DNA of 64,000 nucleotides from Symbiodinium natans (taxonomy: Eukaryota > Sar > Dinophyceae > Suessiales > Symbiodiniaceae). The DNA lies in the NCBI GenBank assembly GCA_905221605.1, contig CAJNDS010002243.1:1-64000 (forward strand), read 5' to 3'. The translations under genes and the position numbers were made by a program. Under the pieces are notes generated by a model, which was not told where the DNA came from, made no database searches, and saw only the letters and a program-made list of their open reading frames with translations. Below, in pieces: positions 19,681 to 30,573 of this stretch; position 1 is the stretch's first letter, and every line of letters starts with the position of its first letter.

Positions 19681-19765
19681 CAATGACCTCGGAACCTTGA
19701 AGCCCTGCCCTGCCGATGTGGCCTGGCGCCCAGAGTTTTGGGAAAATGCAAGGACCCCTCCTTGA
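19681..19765 (+). CDS. candidate exon, possibly terminal
   Basis: An actacag acceptor, then NDLGTLKPCPADVAWRPEFW and ENARTPP before a TGA. GC-ending codons dominate. An AAG|GACC donor could bypass the stop. C-strand repeats precede and G-strand repeats follow. Confidence 0.5.
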
Positions 19766-20051
19766 GGGGGCTTAGGGGTTTAGGGGTTTAGGGATTTGGG
19801 GGTTTAGGGGTTTGGGGTTTAGGGTTTGGGGTTCAACGCGCTGGAGGAGAAAAGCTCGCCAAACAGGATCATGTCCCAAGCAGTGCATTTCATCGACAAG
19901 CTTACAGGATCTTTGCTATTCCCTAAACTTTCCTAGCCTACAAACCCGAACAGTGCCCTGAGGGTTTAGGGCCCGGAGGCAGAGTCTACACCGATCACGA
20001 CCCCACCCCGACCCTCAACTCCATGGAGGCACAGCACTCCGAAGCCCTTTT

Positions 20052-20140
20052 GACCTAGTAAGTAGGGCTCGTAAGGTGGGTTATGGAGATTACAATCGGG
20101 TTTCTGATTCTAGGGGATCCTGAGTAGACTTACTACCCTA
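20052..20140. repeat. dispersed repeat, family H
   Basis: Starts agtaagtagg and ends gagtagacttac, with a related copy at 62158-62228 (taagtagggttag ... ttaagtagactta). Confidence 0.5.
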
Positions 20141-20310
20141 AACCCCAAACCCTAAACTCTAAACCCTAAAACCTAAGGATTAAAACCTAAACCCTAAACC
20201 CTAAACCCTAAACCCCAAACCCCAAACCCCAAACCCTAAACCCTAAACCCTAAACCCTAAACCCTAAACCCTAAACCCTAAACCCTAAACCCTAAACCCT
20301 AAACCCTACA
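20130..20310 (-). repeat. long CCCTAAA array
   Basis: More than fifteen units with a few CCCCAAA variants. Confidence 0.95.
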
Positions 20311-20322
20311 CTAACACCAAAG

Positions 20323-20422
20323 AGCTTCCACGAAGGCGTTTTGGGGGATCATCCTCGAAGACGAAGGCCGAAGCTTGCTTCGGTTTTGTGGCTTGGGGCG
20401 CTGTGTGGCCTCGAACTTTGGA
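20323..20422 (+). CDS. candidate internal exon, unknown gene
   Basis: Thirty-three codons after a ccaaag acceptor, containing SFHEGVLGDHPRRRRPKL and LWLGALCGLELW, ending at a GTTTGGGG donor that opens a G-strand array. Confidence 0.35.
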
Positions 20423-21069
20423 GTTTGGGGTTTAGGGTTTAGGGTTTAGGATTTAGGGTTTAGGGTTTAGGGTTTAGGGTTTAGGGCTGTGGAGTTTGGA
20501 CTTAGGGGTTTCAGGGTTTCGGTGCGTCAGGGAAGGCCTGCAGCTTGTCCGATTTATTTTTTTGGGGTGTCGCGATTATGGACTGTTTTTATAGGGGGGA
20601 ACATCCCAAGTTTCAGTCGTGTTCAGGGTTTTCTGAAGGTCGCTGCAGTCGAAGTCGAGTTTCGAGCTAGGCCAGAAGCAGCACAGTGCGATTTGGTCGA
20701 TGGATAGAATTTGTGGGTCTTGATTTTCGGGCTTGTGGGGTTCTGAAACGGTGTAAGGTTCACGGTTGGACTGGGATTAGGGTTTAGGGTTTAATTCTAA
20801 GGGTTTAGGGGTTAAGGGTTCTCGGGCCACTACCCCAGGCACAAGCGCGGGGGTGGGGGGGGGGGGGTGAGGGCAGGGTACTGATTGGCTTCTGACTTCT
20901 GCGACTCTTGTGCCTGAGCGCTCAACCTCAGAAGCACGCATCCCTAAACCCTAAACCCTATACCCTAAACCTTTTTCTTACGCTAAGGTTCAGGGTCCAC
21001 TACTATATGGGAACCCCTTTAAGGCCCAAGTGTAGACGATGGGTACAGGCACGAATGCCCCACCAAGCC

Positions 21070-21335
21070 TACAAAACCCGAAGCCCTAAGCTCTAAACCC
21101 TAAACCCTAAACCCTAAACCCTAAACCCTAAACCTTCAAGCCAGGTTTGTGATTTGGGGGTTTCGATTTTTCCCGATGCACGAAACCCTATAGACCCCAC
21201 TGCCCGAAAGCCCTGAACCCTTCATGCCGAAGTCCTCTCAAACCCAGAACTCTAGTTGGCTTAGGGCCATCCGGGGCTTCGGGAGGAACCCTAAACCCTA
21301 AACCCTAAACCCTAAACCCTAAACCCTAAACCCTA
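21070..21335 (-). repeat. CCCTAAA arrays with unique spacer
   Basis: Clean runs at 21070-21135 and 21285-21335. No gene is seen in the spacer. Confidence 0.85.
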
Positions 21336-21374
21336 ATTCTTGGCGGCCTTTCTCGGTCCGGTGCCTGCTGACAG

Positions 21375-21440
21375 GTGGCGATTGGTTGGACGACGAGGCC
21401 CTCAGATGGAATGCAGTGGTGCTGCTCTGGGCTTTAAGAC
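21375..21440 (+). CDS. candidate internal exon, unknown gene
   Basis: After a gctgacag acceptor the frame reads GDWLDDEALRWNAVVLLWAL, with a GTTTAT donor. This is one of few candidates followed by C-strand rather than G-strand repeats. Confidence 0.4.
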
Positions 21441-21559
21441 GTTTATAAACCTTCAACTGGAAACCCTAAACCCTAAACCCTAAACCCTAAACGCTAAATC
21501 CTTGTTTGGCAGAAGGTGTGCCGCCATTAACTTGGCTCGGGGTTCCGGCAGCTTTCAGA

Positions 21560-21690
21560 CATTAGTTTAGGTTCAGGGTTTAGGGTTTAGGGTTTAGGGT
21601 TTGGGGTTTGGGGTTTGGGGTTTGGGGTTTGAGGTTTGGGGTTTGGGGTTTGGGGTTTGGGGTTTGGGGTTTGGGGTTTGGGACCAGAAG
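21560..21690 (+). repeat. (TTTGGGG)n array
   Basis: About eleven TTTGGGG units after four TTTAGGG units, the second homogeneous TTTGGGG block in the window (first at 1418). Confidence 0.9.
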
Positions 21691-21900
21691 GTTTAGGGCT
21701 TGGGTTTAGGCTTGATAGGGCTTAGGAGTGTTTAGGGGTTTGGGGTTTCGGAGCTTGCTCGTGTTTTTGAAAGGGGGTTTCTGTGCTTCATTTTGCGTCC
21801 CTAAACCCTAAATCCTCAACCCTCAACCCTAAACCCTGGACCCTAAACCCTAAACCCTCAACCCTCAACCCTAAGCCCGCATCTCTTGTCGCTAAGCCAG

Positions 21901-21947
21901 GACTCCGCGTCGACGTACGGAGAGTCCAAGAAGCCGAGGCTCTTTGG
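21901..21947 (+). CDS. candidate internal exon, unknown gene
   Basis: DSASTYGESKKPRLF between an aagccag acceptor and a GTTACT donor, with CCCTAAA-type units upstream and TTTAGGG downstream. Confidence 0.45.
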
Positions 21948-22539
21948 GTTACTAAGCCTTAATATTTGGGTTTAGGGTTTAGGTTTTAGGTTTTAGGGTT
22001 TAGGGGTATTGGAAATCAAGAGTTAAGATATTTCCCGTATCCTAAACCCACTACTAAGCCCTAGCTGTGGCCCAAGCAACCTAATTACCTTTTTTCAGGG
22101 GATACACAAACAAAATATAACAAGGAACCCCTAAAAGGTAGGCTACTGGTACATACATCTTCACGTCAGCTAAAGTAGACACGGGGGGACTCAGTGGACT
22201 AGAACGTCTAGGATGTGCGAAATGTCTATTTTTGAAAGCAGGCACTCTCTGGTTTAGGGTTTGTAGGGTTTAGGGTTTGTACAGTTTAGGGTTCAGGGTT
22301 GAGGTTTTAGGCTTGCACCAGACTCGTTTCTGGTGATTCAAGTTTCAGGGCACAGAAGGTTTAGGAGTTTTGGTAACGGAACTATTTTGCAGGGGAAATC
22401 TGTAGGAGATTATCACGAGCATCCCGATAAAGTAAACGCACTGGACTTGTGATTAGCATACCCCGGAACCCTCCCAAATGTGTTCCATGCGATACATGAC
22501 CTTCGATGCAGGCGTTGGCTGCATGAACAGACCCTCGAA

Positions 22540-22900
22540 CCTCCTAAACCTCACAAACCCTATAAACCCTGCTGCCCTTTCATCCCTAGAAACCCTGTAC
22601 GCCACATAAACCCTACAAACCCTAGAATCCCTGTCAACCCTATAGTCCCTAGAAGCCCTATAAACCTCCATAAACCCTGTAAACCCTATAAACCTCTATA
22701 AACCATATAAACCCAATAAACCTCTATAAGCCCTCTAAACCCTCTAAACCCTCTAAACCCTCTAAACCCTATAAACCCTACAAACCCTATAAACCCTATA
22801 AACCCTATAAACCCTATAAACCCTAAACCCTATAAACCTCTAGAAACCCTAAACCCTGTAATCTCTAGAAACCCTATAACCCCCATAAACCCTAAACCCC
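22540..22900 (-). repeat. CCCTATAAA variant array
   Basis: A 9-11 base derivative of the telomere-like unit (ccctataaa, cctctaaac) over about 350 bases. Related words recur near 48355-48410 and 50700-51120. Confidence 0.85.
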
Positions 22901-22914
22901 ACAGGAAGCCCCAA

Positions 22915-22949
22915 GGCTGCGGGCGAGAGAACGGCTCAGACCATCCTAG
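22915..22949 (+). CDS. candidate micro-exon, unknown gene
   Basis: A ccacag acceptor, EAPRLRARERLRPS, then an in-frame TAG. TTTAGGG units follow at once. Confidence 0.25.
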
Positions 22950-23561
22950 TCCTTCTAGGTTTAGGGTTTAGGGTTTAGGGTTTGTTACTTGAGCGAATGT
23001 CGTGACCTGAACCGTCGGGCGTCACATGCCCCACCCCTAGAGACCCTCAGCCTCAAACAAAAAGGAGTTTATGTCTGCACATATATATATATATATGCTG
23101 TTGAATTGCTTACTTGTGTATCTTCTTGTGGTTGTTTTCATGTATGTATATGTATGACTTGGGCCCCCCTTCCCCCCACGGTGTGGTGGTGGGGCTTTGG
23201 GGTTTAGGGTTTTGGGCAAAAGGCCTGAGGGCTTAGGGTTTGAGGTTTTAGGGTTAAGGGTTTCCAGGGTCTAGAGGCTCCAGGGTTTTAAGGCTTTGGG
23301 TTTGGAGTGTTCAGGGCGGGGGGGCTGGCAGAACAGCGAGTCGGTATCATATTTTCATGCATATATGTATATATATATATAGAAACAATGCATATATGTA
23401 TATATACAATGCATATACGTATATGTATACATACATATTTACATAGACAAGCCGGCCCCCAAACTTGTAATTGCATCGAAAGCTGTATCTCGCAGGCCCT
23501 AGGAGTTGAGGTTTCGAAACCCTGGGTATGGGTGCCAGGACCCCGATGAGGCCCTTATTTT

Positions 23562-23670
23562 CCCTAAGGGTCCATGTACCTAATTATGGAATACTTGGGC
23601 CTTAAAGTACTTCCTATATAAGGACTTTTGGGTCTAAGTATATAATAATAAGGTACATGGACCCTTAGGG
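23562..23670. mobile_element. MITE family A, copy 2
   Basis: Intact inverted ends as in copy 1. It is flanked by ttatttt on both sides, a possible 7-base target duplication, though AT-rich enough to be chance. Confidence 0.85.
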
Positions 23671-23693
23671 TTATTTTTCTTTGTTTAGGAGTT

Positions 23694-23766
23694 AGGTTCC
23701 CGTCTAAGCCCCTTTAAACCAAAAAGTGGCACCCTGTTTATTCCTAGGATACTCTTGGATCTAAGC
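23694..23766. mobile_element. MITE family B, partial copy
   Basis: Contains tcccgtctaagcccctttaaacc and ends attcctaggatactcttggatct. The left arm is missing. Confidence 0.65.
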
Positions 23767-23899
23767 TTATAAACCCCAAACCCTAAACTTTTTTCCTGGG
23801 GCGTGAGACTTGTCGGAAGGGCGAGAGACTTCCCTCTGTCGTCGCTTCATGCACCTGGGGCAATCTGAGTTTTCAGCTTTCTTTTTTTTCGGGCTGACC

Positions 23900-24600
23900 T
23901 GGGCCTCCTGGTCCTAAACCCTAAACCCTAAACCCTGAACCCTAAACCCTAAATACCCTGTGAAGGGTTCCTAGGCTGGTGGGTTTAGAGATTGGGGTCT
24001 AAGCTGGTTAAGGGATATCTAGTGTTCCTCCCAGCAATGACCCTCAAGAACTGCAAGATTCCACAATAAGGGTTTAGGGTTTTTAGAATTGATAGGGTTT
24101 ATAGGGTTTTGGTTTATGCTTTTACGGTTTGTAGACCGGGGGGGGGTCAAGGTTTAGGGTTTAGAGTTTTGGGTTTGGGTTCTTGTTAAGCTTTTTTTGG
24201 TTTATAATAGGGTTTGTGGGTTCATCGGGTTTGTAAGGTTGTGGTGTCTGGCTGTTTTAAGGTTTCTTTTACGGCTGGTTCAGAGGGATTTTTAGGGTTT
24301 GTAGGGCTTATTTGTTTAGGCCCCAAACCCTAAACCCGAAACCCTAAGCCCTAAACCCAAAACCCAAAACCCAAAACCCAAAACCCTAAACCCTAAACCC
24401 TAAACCCTGGCGGGTTGTAGGGCTTACAGGGTATAGGGTTTCTGGCCTGCAAGCCGCTTTGTGTTTTGGGGCGGGTGGAGTCGAGGACCTCGAGGCTAGA
24501 CTCCGCAGCCCGAAAAGTCCGAAAGTTTAAATTCCAGGGTTTCGGGTTTAGGGTTTAGGGTTTAGGGTTTAGGGCTCCCGTGACGCACCTCAACCCACGG
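23900..24600. repeat. mixed telomere-like arrays, no gene
   Basis: C-strand runs 23915-23955 and 24320-24415, G-strand runs 24065-24195 and 24540-24575, with degenerate G/T-rich sequence between. Confidence 0.8.
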
Positions 24601-24789
24601 CATGCTTCAGGGTAAGGCTTATGAGGGTTTAGGGTAGCACTCCTTTGTTAGCACCCTTTCTGAGCACCCATGAACTTTCCTCAACGACTCCTTCCCCTCG
24701 TGCTTCAATCGTGGATTCCCCTACTACCCCCCCTCTTTACTCCCCCTAAGTTCCCCCTACAATTGAGGCTATTTGGGGAGAATTAATGG

Positions 24790-25136
24790 CACCAGTGCCT
24801 GAAGATCTTCTTGAGGGCCCAAGAACCCCTGCAGCAAAAGGGCGGCGCCATGCACAGCATTCACAAGCAGAAAGGGGCCAACTTGTGCCTCCTACCGGGG
24901 CGTTCTTGTCACTTCGACCATTGGCAAGGCAAACCACGCCTCCATACGGTGCAAGTGCGTGCCCACGGGCTTGTCGCTATGCCGGCGCGTGGTGCTCACT
25001 TTGTGGCTTGCGTGGGTCAACGCTGTCGGCCTCAAGCGAGAACGCTGTGGCGTGCCCGACCTCAAGGAGGCCTTCTACAGGGTCCTGCGCCCATTGCTGC
25101 ATGGCCGTGACGATATCGATTTGACGCGGTGAGCCA
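24790..25136 (+). pseudogene. non-LTR reverse transcriptase fragment
   Basis: One frame reads KGPTCASYRGVLVTSTIGKA (RT fingers, cf. SYRGI/LxxxxGK) and later GVPDLKEAFYRVLRPLLHG, a motif A-like block (FxDxKxAFYxVxR), ending in a TGA at 25132. A second frame carries MHSIHKQKG, like the preceding YKxKGDP block, so the copy is frame-broken. It is truncated on both sides into repeats. It looks like a different RT copy or type from the one at 18.7 kb. Confidence 0.6.
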
Positions 25137-25257
25137 CGCAATGAGAATGCGCTCGAACCCAAAACACCCTGAACCCGGAACCCTAAACCCTTAGATAACC
25201 CCAAAGCCCCGCAAGTTCCCCCCCTTGCTCCCGCCCCCGCCCCGCCCCCCCCAACCC

Positions 25258-25282
25258 CGAACCCCCCCCCCCCCCGCCCCCC

Positions 25283-25371
<89 letters not shown>
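25258..25371. repeat. poly-C tract, about 110 bases
   Basis: Almost pure C, followed by TTTAGGG units. The glycine-only open frame across it on the minus strand is an artefact. Confidence 0.95.
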
Positions 25372-25499
25372 TTTTAGGTTTAGGGTTTAGGGTGTAGGGT
25401 TCTTGACTCTGCCCTACACCCCCCCAACCCCCAATTTTGGGGTTGACCCTTAACCCCACCCAACTGTATCACCCCTCCCCCCAAAGAAAAGTCCCGAGT

Positions 25500-25620
25500 C
25501 TCAAGCCCCAAACCCGCAACTCTAGACCCCAACCCTGCACCCTAAAGCCTAAACCCTCTACCCTCTAACCCTAAACCCTAAACCATAAACCCTAAACCCC
25601 CGTAAACCCCCTTGAACCAC
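25500..25620 (-). repeat. degenerate CCCTAAA array
   Basis: C-strand units up to the exon candidate at 25638. Confidence 0.8.
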
Positions 25621-25637
25621 CAACACTCAATCCTCAG

Positions 25638-25683
25638 CGCCTCCGAGGCGGCCACGTCGGTGCCGCTGAGCGACCTCAAGGAG
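25638..25683 (+). CDS. candidate internal exon, unknown gene
   Basis: A cctcag acceptor and ASEAATSVPLSDLKE in strongly GC-ending codons, with a GAG|GCAGGG (GC-type) donor. C-strand repeats before, G-strand repeats after. Confidence 0.5.
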
Positions 25684-26114
25684 GCAGGGTTTTGTTTCGC
25701 GAGTTGTTGCGGTCTTTGAGGGTTTGAGGGTTTCGTGTTAGGGTTTAGGGATTAGGGTTTAGGGGTATAGGGTTATAGGGTTAGGGCGCAGGTGGGTCTG
25801 GGTGTTTGGGGGTAGTGTTAAGGTTTTACGGTTTAGGGGATCCGTAGGTTTTAGGTTTGAGTTGATTTTGGGACTGCCACAAAAGATCTCCTCGAACCAG
25901 TTCCCTTCCTCATTGAACCAAGCTTCACTCAAGAAAAGACTTGATACCCTAAATACCCTAATTCCTACACCGTACACAAGTGCCTAGCAATGCCCCAAGC
26001 CCTGTACACGTTGTCCGCCTCAAGCACGTGTGTTTCCTGGGCGTGCGCCACAAAGACCCTAGAAGCTCTACGCCCTGCTTCTATCCGCCAAAGGCAGGTT
26101 GCAGCAGGGAACAC

Positions 26115-26205
26115 CCAAATATAGGGTCGGGATGTAATTACTGATAGTGTTCCCTTATGATCCCTTCATATTCATAACCCCAAACACTCTATTTTGACTA
26201 TTCAG
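26115..26205. mobile_element. dispersed repeat, family G
   Basis: Pattern ggtcgg(g/a)at...tcccttatg(a/g)tccctt. Related copies lie at 30661-30778, 43970-44090 (reversed), 55166-55268 and 56285-56350. Confidence 0.65.
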
Positions 26206-26404
26206 TAAACCCTAAACCCTAAACGCTAAACATTAAACCCTAAACCCTGAACCCTCAAATCCTAAACTCCATGCCGGTACAAGGCCTGTTCGATCTTCGA
26301 GCTTTTCGCTTCCCGGGATTCGGAGGAGCATGGGTGGAAGACTCTGAAACTGGAACCCTAAGCCTAGACCCTGAATGAGCCTGCATTCCTCGTCTAGGGC
26401 CTGG

Positions 26405-26495
26405 AACCCTAAACCCTAAACCCTAACCCTAAACCCTAAACCCTAAACCCTAAACCCTAAACCCTAAACCCTAAACCCTAAACCCTAAACCCAGG
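26405..26495 (-). repeat. CCCTAAA array
   Basis: About twelve clean units. 26500-27290 holds degenerate repeats and unique sequence with no supported gene. Confidence 0.95.
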
Positions 26496-27299
26496 TTTGA
26501 TGGTTTGTGGGTTGAGGCTACCGATTCTTGGGCTTCAGAGTGAGGGTTCAGGGGGGTTTAGGTGAAAGGCTGGGATTCCGCCATGCAGCAACGGCGTAAC
26601 GGTCGCCTCATGGTGCCTTGGATTTCTGTATGCCGGGTACAGACTGTGTGAGAGGCTGCTGGTGCCATGTTCTTGGGGTTTAGGGTTTAGGGCTGATTCC
26701 TGCCATACGGCCCGAATTAAGTGAATCAAGCTGAAATTAGTAATGATTGGCTTTACGGCCTTGGCTTTGAAGGTATAGGGTGTGAGTTTGTTTTTGAACT
26801 TGATCATGCCTTGCTTTAGTCCGACCCTTGGGCTCTACCTGCCGATTTCCCTTGGCGGGGAAGCGGCCTTAGCTAGTGGGAGCTCTCGCTAAAGAGGAAT
26901 TTGCAGAGTGAGATTCCTTCTTGGGGACCCTTCTAAAGACCGTCAACGGAATGTAAGGGCCATATCAGGAGTATATTCATGGGACCTCTTAGGGGTACAT
27001 TGGGTCTGAGTATGACTCCCTTGGAGATGCATGCCCCCATTTGAAGGAATCTGTTGGGGAACCTCATTCCCGAATGCCGTGGCCCCCTCATTGTAACGCA
27101 CCCCCCTGAACCCTCTAATCCTTAAACCCTAAACCCTATAAAACTAAAACCCTATAAACCCTAAAAACCCCAAAACCCCTGAACCTAAACCCTATAAACC
27201 CTTGAAATCCTAAACCCCTAAACCCCAAACCCCTAAACCCCTAAACCTTGATCCCTCACAAACCCCGCATGGATATGCCGAGCCCGGAAAGTCTCGCAG

Positions 27300-27360
27300 G
27301 ATCTGACAGAGGCAAGGCTCGAGATGCGCAGCTTTGAGTGGCTTGACTGCACCCGCCTGA
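27300..27360 (+). CDS. candidate internal exon, unknown gene
   Basis: Twenty codons (DLTEARLEMRSFEWLDCTRL) between tctcgcag and a GTTGAG donor. Good coding composition. TTTAGGG units start eight bases after the donor. Confidence 0.5.
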
Positions 27361-27619
27361 GTTGAGTATTCGGGTTTAGGGTTTAGGGTTTAGGGTTTAG
27401 GGCTTGTGGGTTTGGAGTTTTAGGGGCTTTAGGGTTTGCCGAGCCTGAATGTACTAAGTGTCGTGGTGAACAACAAACTGAAACCCTACGCCTTAGCCCC
27501 AAACCCTGAACCACTAGCCTCCACACTTCAAAACCCGAAAACGCCACACCGGCTACACCCTGACACCAAAAATGCGGAGCTCTGAAAGCCCAAATACCCG
27601 AAAGCCCTCTCTCTCCCAG

Positions 27620-27715
27620 GCCCTAAACCCTGAACCCGAAACATCCCTAAACCCTAAACCCTAAACCCTAAACCCTAAACCCTAAACCCTAAACCCTAAA
27701 CCCTAAACCCACTGG
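27620..27715 (-). repeat. CCCTAAA array
   Basis: Ten clean units ending beside the exon at 27722. Confidence 0.95.
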
Positions 27716-27721
27716 CGCAAG

Positions 27722-27794
27722 GAAGCTCCTCTGCCACGTCTGCAACGTGCAGTCGGCCGCGGGAGCTGCAAGTTTTGGGGCGGAAGGGGTTCAG
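27722..27794 (+). CDS. EF-hand gene, candidate exon 1
   Basis: Open with KLLCHVCNVQSAAGAASFGA and EGVQ, ending in phase 0 at CAG|GTGGTG. It contains CxxC. It is the first of a run of exons whose phases fit to 30639. Confidence 0.5.
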
Positions 27795-28070
27795 GTGGTG
27801 CCAAGGGTTTAGGGTTTAGGGTTTAGGGTTTAGGGTTTGGGGTTTAGGGTTTAGGGCTTAGGGTTTAGGGTTAGGCATTAAGGAGGGGTTCAGGGGTTTG
27901 GAGGCTTCGGAGCCTTACCTCCGCAAATCTGGGACCGGGGAGCCTGGGCTGGAATCATGGACCACCTATCACGAAATTTGTTGGGGGTCTCATTTCGTCT
28001 TCTACCCGAAAAGGTTTGCACTTTGGGGTCAGGGCTTTGGGGTGTGTAGGATTTTTCTTCCTGCTTCCAG

Positions 28071-28118
28071 CACGTTCAGAAGGAGCGTCAAGTGCTTGTG
28101 GGCCCAAAGAAGGGGACG
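28071..28118 (+). CDS. EF-hand gene, candidate exon 2
   Basis: Sixteen codons (HVQKERQVLVGPKKGT), phase 0 to 0, between a ttccag acceptor and ACG|GTCCGG. Confidence 0.45.
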
Positions 28119-28290
28119 GTCCGGAGCCCTCTCTAAAGGAGCAACAGGCTGGAGAAAAGGGTTTGGGGTTTAGGGTGTAGGGTTTAATTAGGGTTTAGGG
28201 TGTAGGGTTTAGGGTTTAGGGTTACGGGTTTAGGGTTAGGCTTATAGGGGTTTTGAATAGGAAGCCCAAAGACCCCGCATGCCTACCCAG

Positions 28291-28368
28291 GAGCTGAACT
28301 TAGACACCCCAAGCTGCGACCAGAAGCACCAGAAAGCATCGAAAAGGCTGCAAGGGCCTGAAGAGAGG
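28291..28368 (+). CDS. EF-hand gene, candidate exon 3
   Basis: Twenty-six codons, phase 0 to 0, containing ELNLDTPSCDQKHQKASKRL. The acceptor is tacccag, and the donor AGG|GTTTAGGG is the first unit of a TTTAGGG array. Confidence 0.5.
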
Positions 28369-28435
28369 GTTTAGGGTTTAGGGTTTAGGGTTTGGGGTTT
28401 AGGGTTTAGGGTTTAGGGTTTAGGGTTCCTTACAG
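28369..28435 (+). repeat. TTTAGGG array at an intron start
   Basis: Nine units directly abutting the exon above. The same intron ends with CCCTAAA units (28590-28640), giving inverted telomeric ends. Confidence 0.85.
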
Positions 28436-28652
28436 GGCTACAAAATGGGTTGTAAGTATAGTTATAATTGGTTATTAAGTACCACGAACCTCCAGAACCC
28501 CAACAAAAATATAGATACTAATCCCTATATTGCCCTTATAAGGAATAGTTTGTTTTTGTTTTTTGTTTGTTTTGGGGGAGTTCTTAAGCAAAGACCCTAA
28601 ACCCTAAACCTTAAACCCTAAACCCTAAACCCTAAATAGTAGCCTGAGTCAG

Positions 28653-28760
28653 GTCGATGAGCTCTCGGAGCAGTTTGTGATGTCCGCGTTCTCCGCAGCA
28701 GACCGTGACCGCTCAGGCAATCTCGAAGCCTGGATGGGAGTATTTTTCGAGGGCGGCCTT
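28653..28760 (+). CDS. EF-hand gene, candidate exon 4 with calcium-binding loop
   Basis: Thirty-six codons, phase 0. VDELSEQFVMSAFSAA leads into DRDRSGNLEAWM, an EF-hand loop (D-x-D-x-S-G-x-L) with the twelfth Glu replaced by Met. Acceptor gagtcag. Donor CTT|GTCGGG or GTGTAG five bases on. Confidence 0.6.
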
Positions 28761-28765
28761 GTCGG

Positions 28766-29165
28766 GTGTAGGGTTTAGGGTTTAGGGTTTTGGGTTTGGG
28801 GTTTAGGGTTTAGGGTTTAGGGTTTGGGGTTTAGGGTTTGGGGTTTAGGGTTTGGTCGGCGGTGTCCGAAACTCTGCCTATGTGGACCTTGAACCGGGTA
28901 ATTCTCTTGTGTTCCCACCTTCAACTCTCAGAAATCTCAGCAAAAGGGCGCAGATCCCATCCTCCTTACATCCGAAATTCTGAGCCCTTTCAAATTTCGT
29001 TCCTTCGTTTAAAGGTTGTAGGGCCCAGCATGGAGGGGCCTTGGTTTAATGGTTCAGGGTCTTAGGGTTTAGGGTTTAGGGTTTAGGGTTTAGGGTTTAG
29101 GGTTTAGGGTTTAGGGTTTAGGGTTTAGGGTTTAGGGTTTAGGGTTTAGGGTTTAGGGTTTAGGG
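28766..29165 (+). repeat. TTTAGGG arrays with unique spacer
   Basis: A mixed TTTAGGG/TTTGGGG run to 28855, then about fifteen clean units at 29055-29165. The 75-codon frame between has no support. G/T-rich degenerate sequence continues to about 29480. Confidence 0.9.
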
Positions 29166-30093
29166 GCTCAAGCTGAGTAGCTGAGGACATCTGGGAGTTC
29201 GTGGTGTGGCCCCTTAGCTGAACCGACATGCGGCAGCCCCGTGTCGCAAGGCCGTTTTGGGGTTTAGGGTTTAGGGTTTAGGCGGATTTAGGGTCTAGGG
29301 CCATCAGGCTTTAGGGGGCTGCGGCTGGCGGCGGTGGGGGGGCGGGGGGGGTTGGGGTTTTTCTGCTTTAGGGTTAGGGGGTTTAGGGATTAGCTTTTGG
29401 AGGTTAGGGTTCGGAGTATAGGTTAAGGGTTTAAGGCTTATGGCATTGGAGGTTTAGAGTTTATGGGGCGTTGGGTTATAGAGGTTTAGTGTTGGTAGTT
29501 CTTTGAATACCTGCACTAAGGAGGTAACCCTAAAGCATGGCATGCTGGGCAGCAGATTCGATGGTCCGAGACGGCTGCTTTAAACAATCGCGGCTTGAAC
29601 TTTCTTTTTGAATTCGAGAGCACGTCGCATGACTCAAGCAGCCACGCAACAACAACCCCTAAACCCTAAATACCCCAAAGCCCTAAGCCCTAAACCCTAA
29701 AGGTTTGGAGTTTAGGGTTTCGGGTTTTGGAGTTTAGGGTTTCGGGTAAGAACTTAGCATCGGCCCAGGACTGACCCGGAGAATCAACCAAAGCGTGCAT
29801 TGTGCGGTTTGGGTTTGGCAAGGCTTGGGGCTTTGTTCGTCAGGCTCCCGGCAGGGTCCTTGCGACCTTGAGCCCTGACAAGTTTGCCCATAGTGGCGTC
29901 TTAGGTTCTCAACCACGAGTGGGACCTGCTGCGGCTTGAAGTGCATGGTTCCCGAATTTCTGTAGCCCTGCAAACCCTAGCCCTGTAGAGCCAAAAAACC
30001 CAACATGAAACCCCGCTTCATTTTCCTACAATTCCTGTTCCCTGTCCACTACACCTCGCTACTAAACCGCAAGTGCCCGAAAACGCTGCCCAG

Positions 30094-30160
30094 GTTCTCC
30101 GCATTCAGCTTCTCAGAGAGCATCTGCGTCAACCCCGGCGCCAGATCCACTCGTCCCTGG
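30094..30160 (+). CDS. EF-hand gene, candidate exon 5
   Basis: A gcccag acceptor, then VLRIQLLREHLRQPRRQIHS..., phase 0 in. The donor is read as CTGG|GCGTAGG (GC type), because only that phase keeps the next exon open. Confidence 0.5.
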
Positions 30161-30573
30161 GCGTAGGTTTTTCTTGGTCATAGTTGGGTATATTTTTTTT
30201 TTCATTTTTAAGGGTTCTTAAACCCAATAAGGAAGATCAATTTAAACTTGTTTTGGGGTCGGGGCTTGTTTGTGGTTAAGGGTTTTAGAGGGCCAGGTTT
30301 CATCATTACGAGGGCCTTGGTCAGCGGGCGTTGTATTCAAGACACGCCACTCTTAGAAAAAAAGTGTTCGCGGAAGACTTCAACAGATAGTCACGAAGTG
30401 ATTCTAATGCTACATATAACTACGAGGTTCAGTACGTATGTATTTAAGTATCGAACGGTCATTTCAACATTGCCAAGTTGACTGAACAAGATCCGAGATG
30501 CCAGGCCCTAAACCCTAACCCCTAAACCCTACGCCCTAAACCCTAAACCCTAAACCCTAAACCTAGATCCCAG

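Noticed and set aside
22480-24000. Idea that the window is a true chromosome end
   Set aside because: Arrays occur in both orientations throughout, are short and are separated by exon-like sequence. No single-direction terminal array is present.
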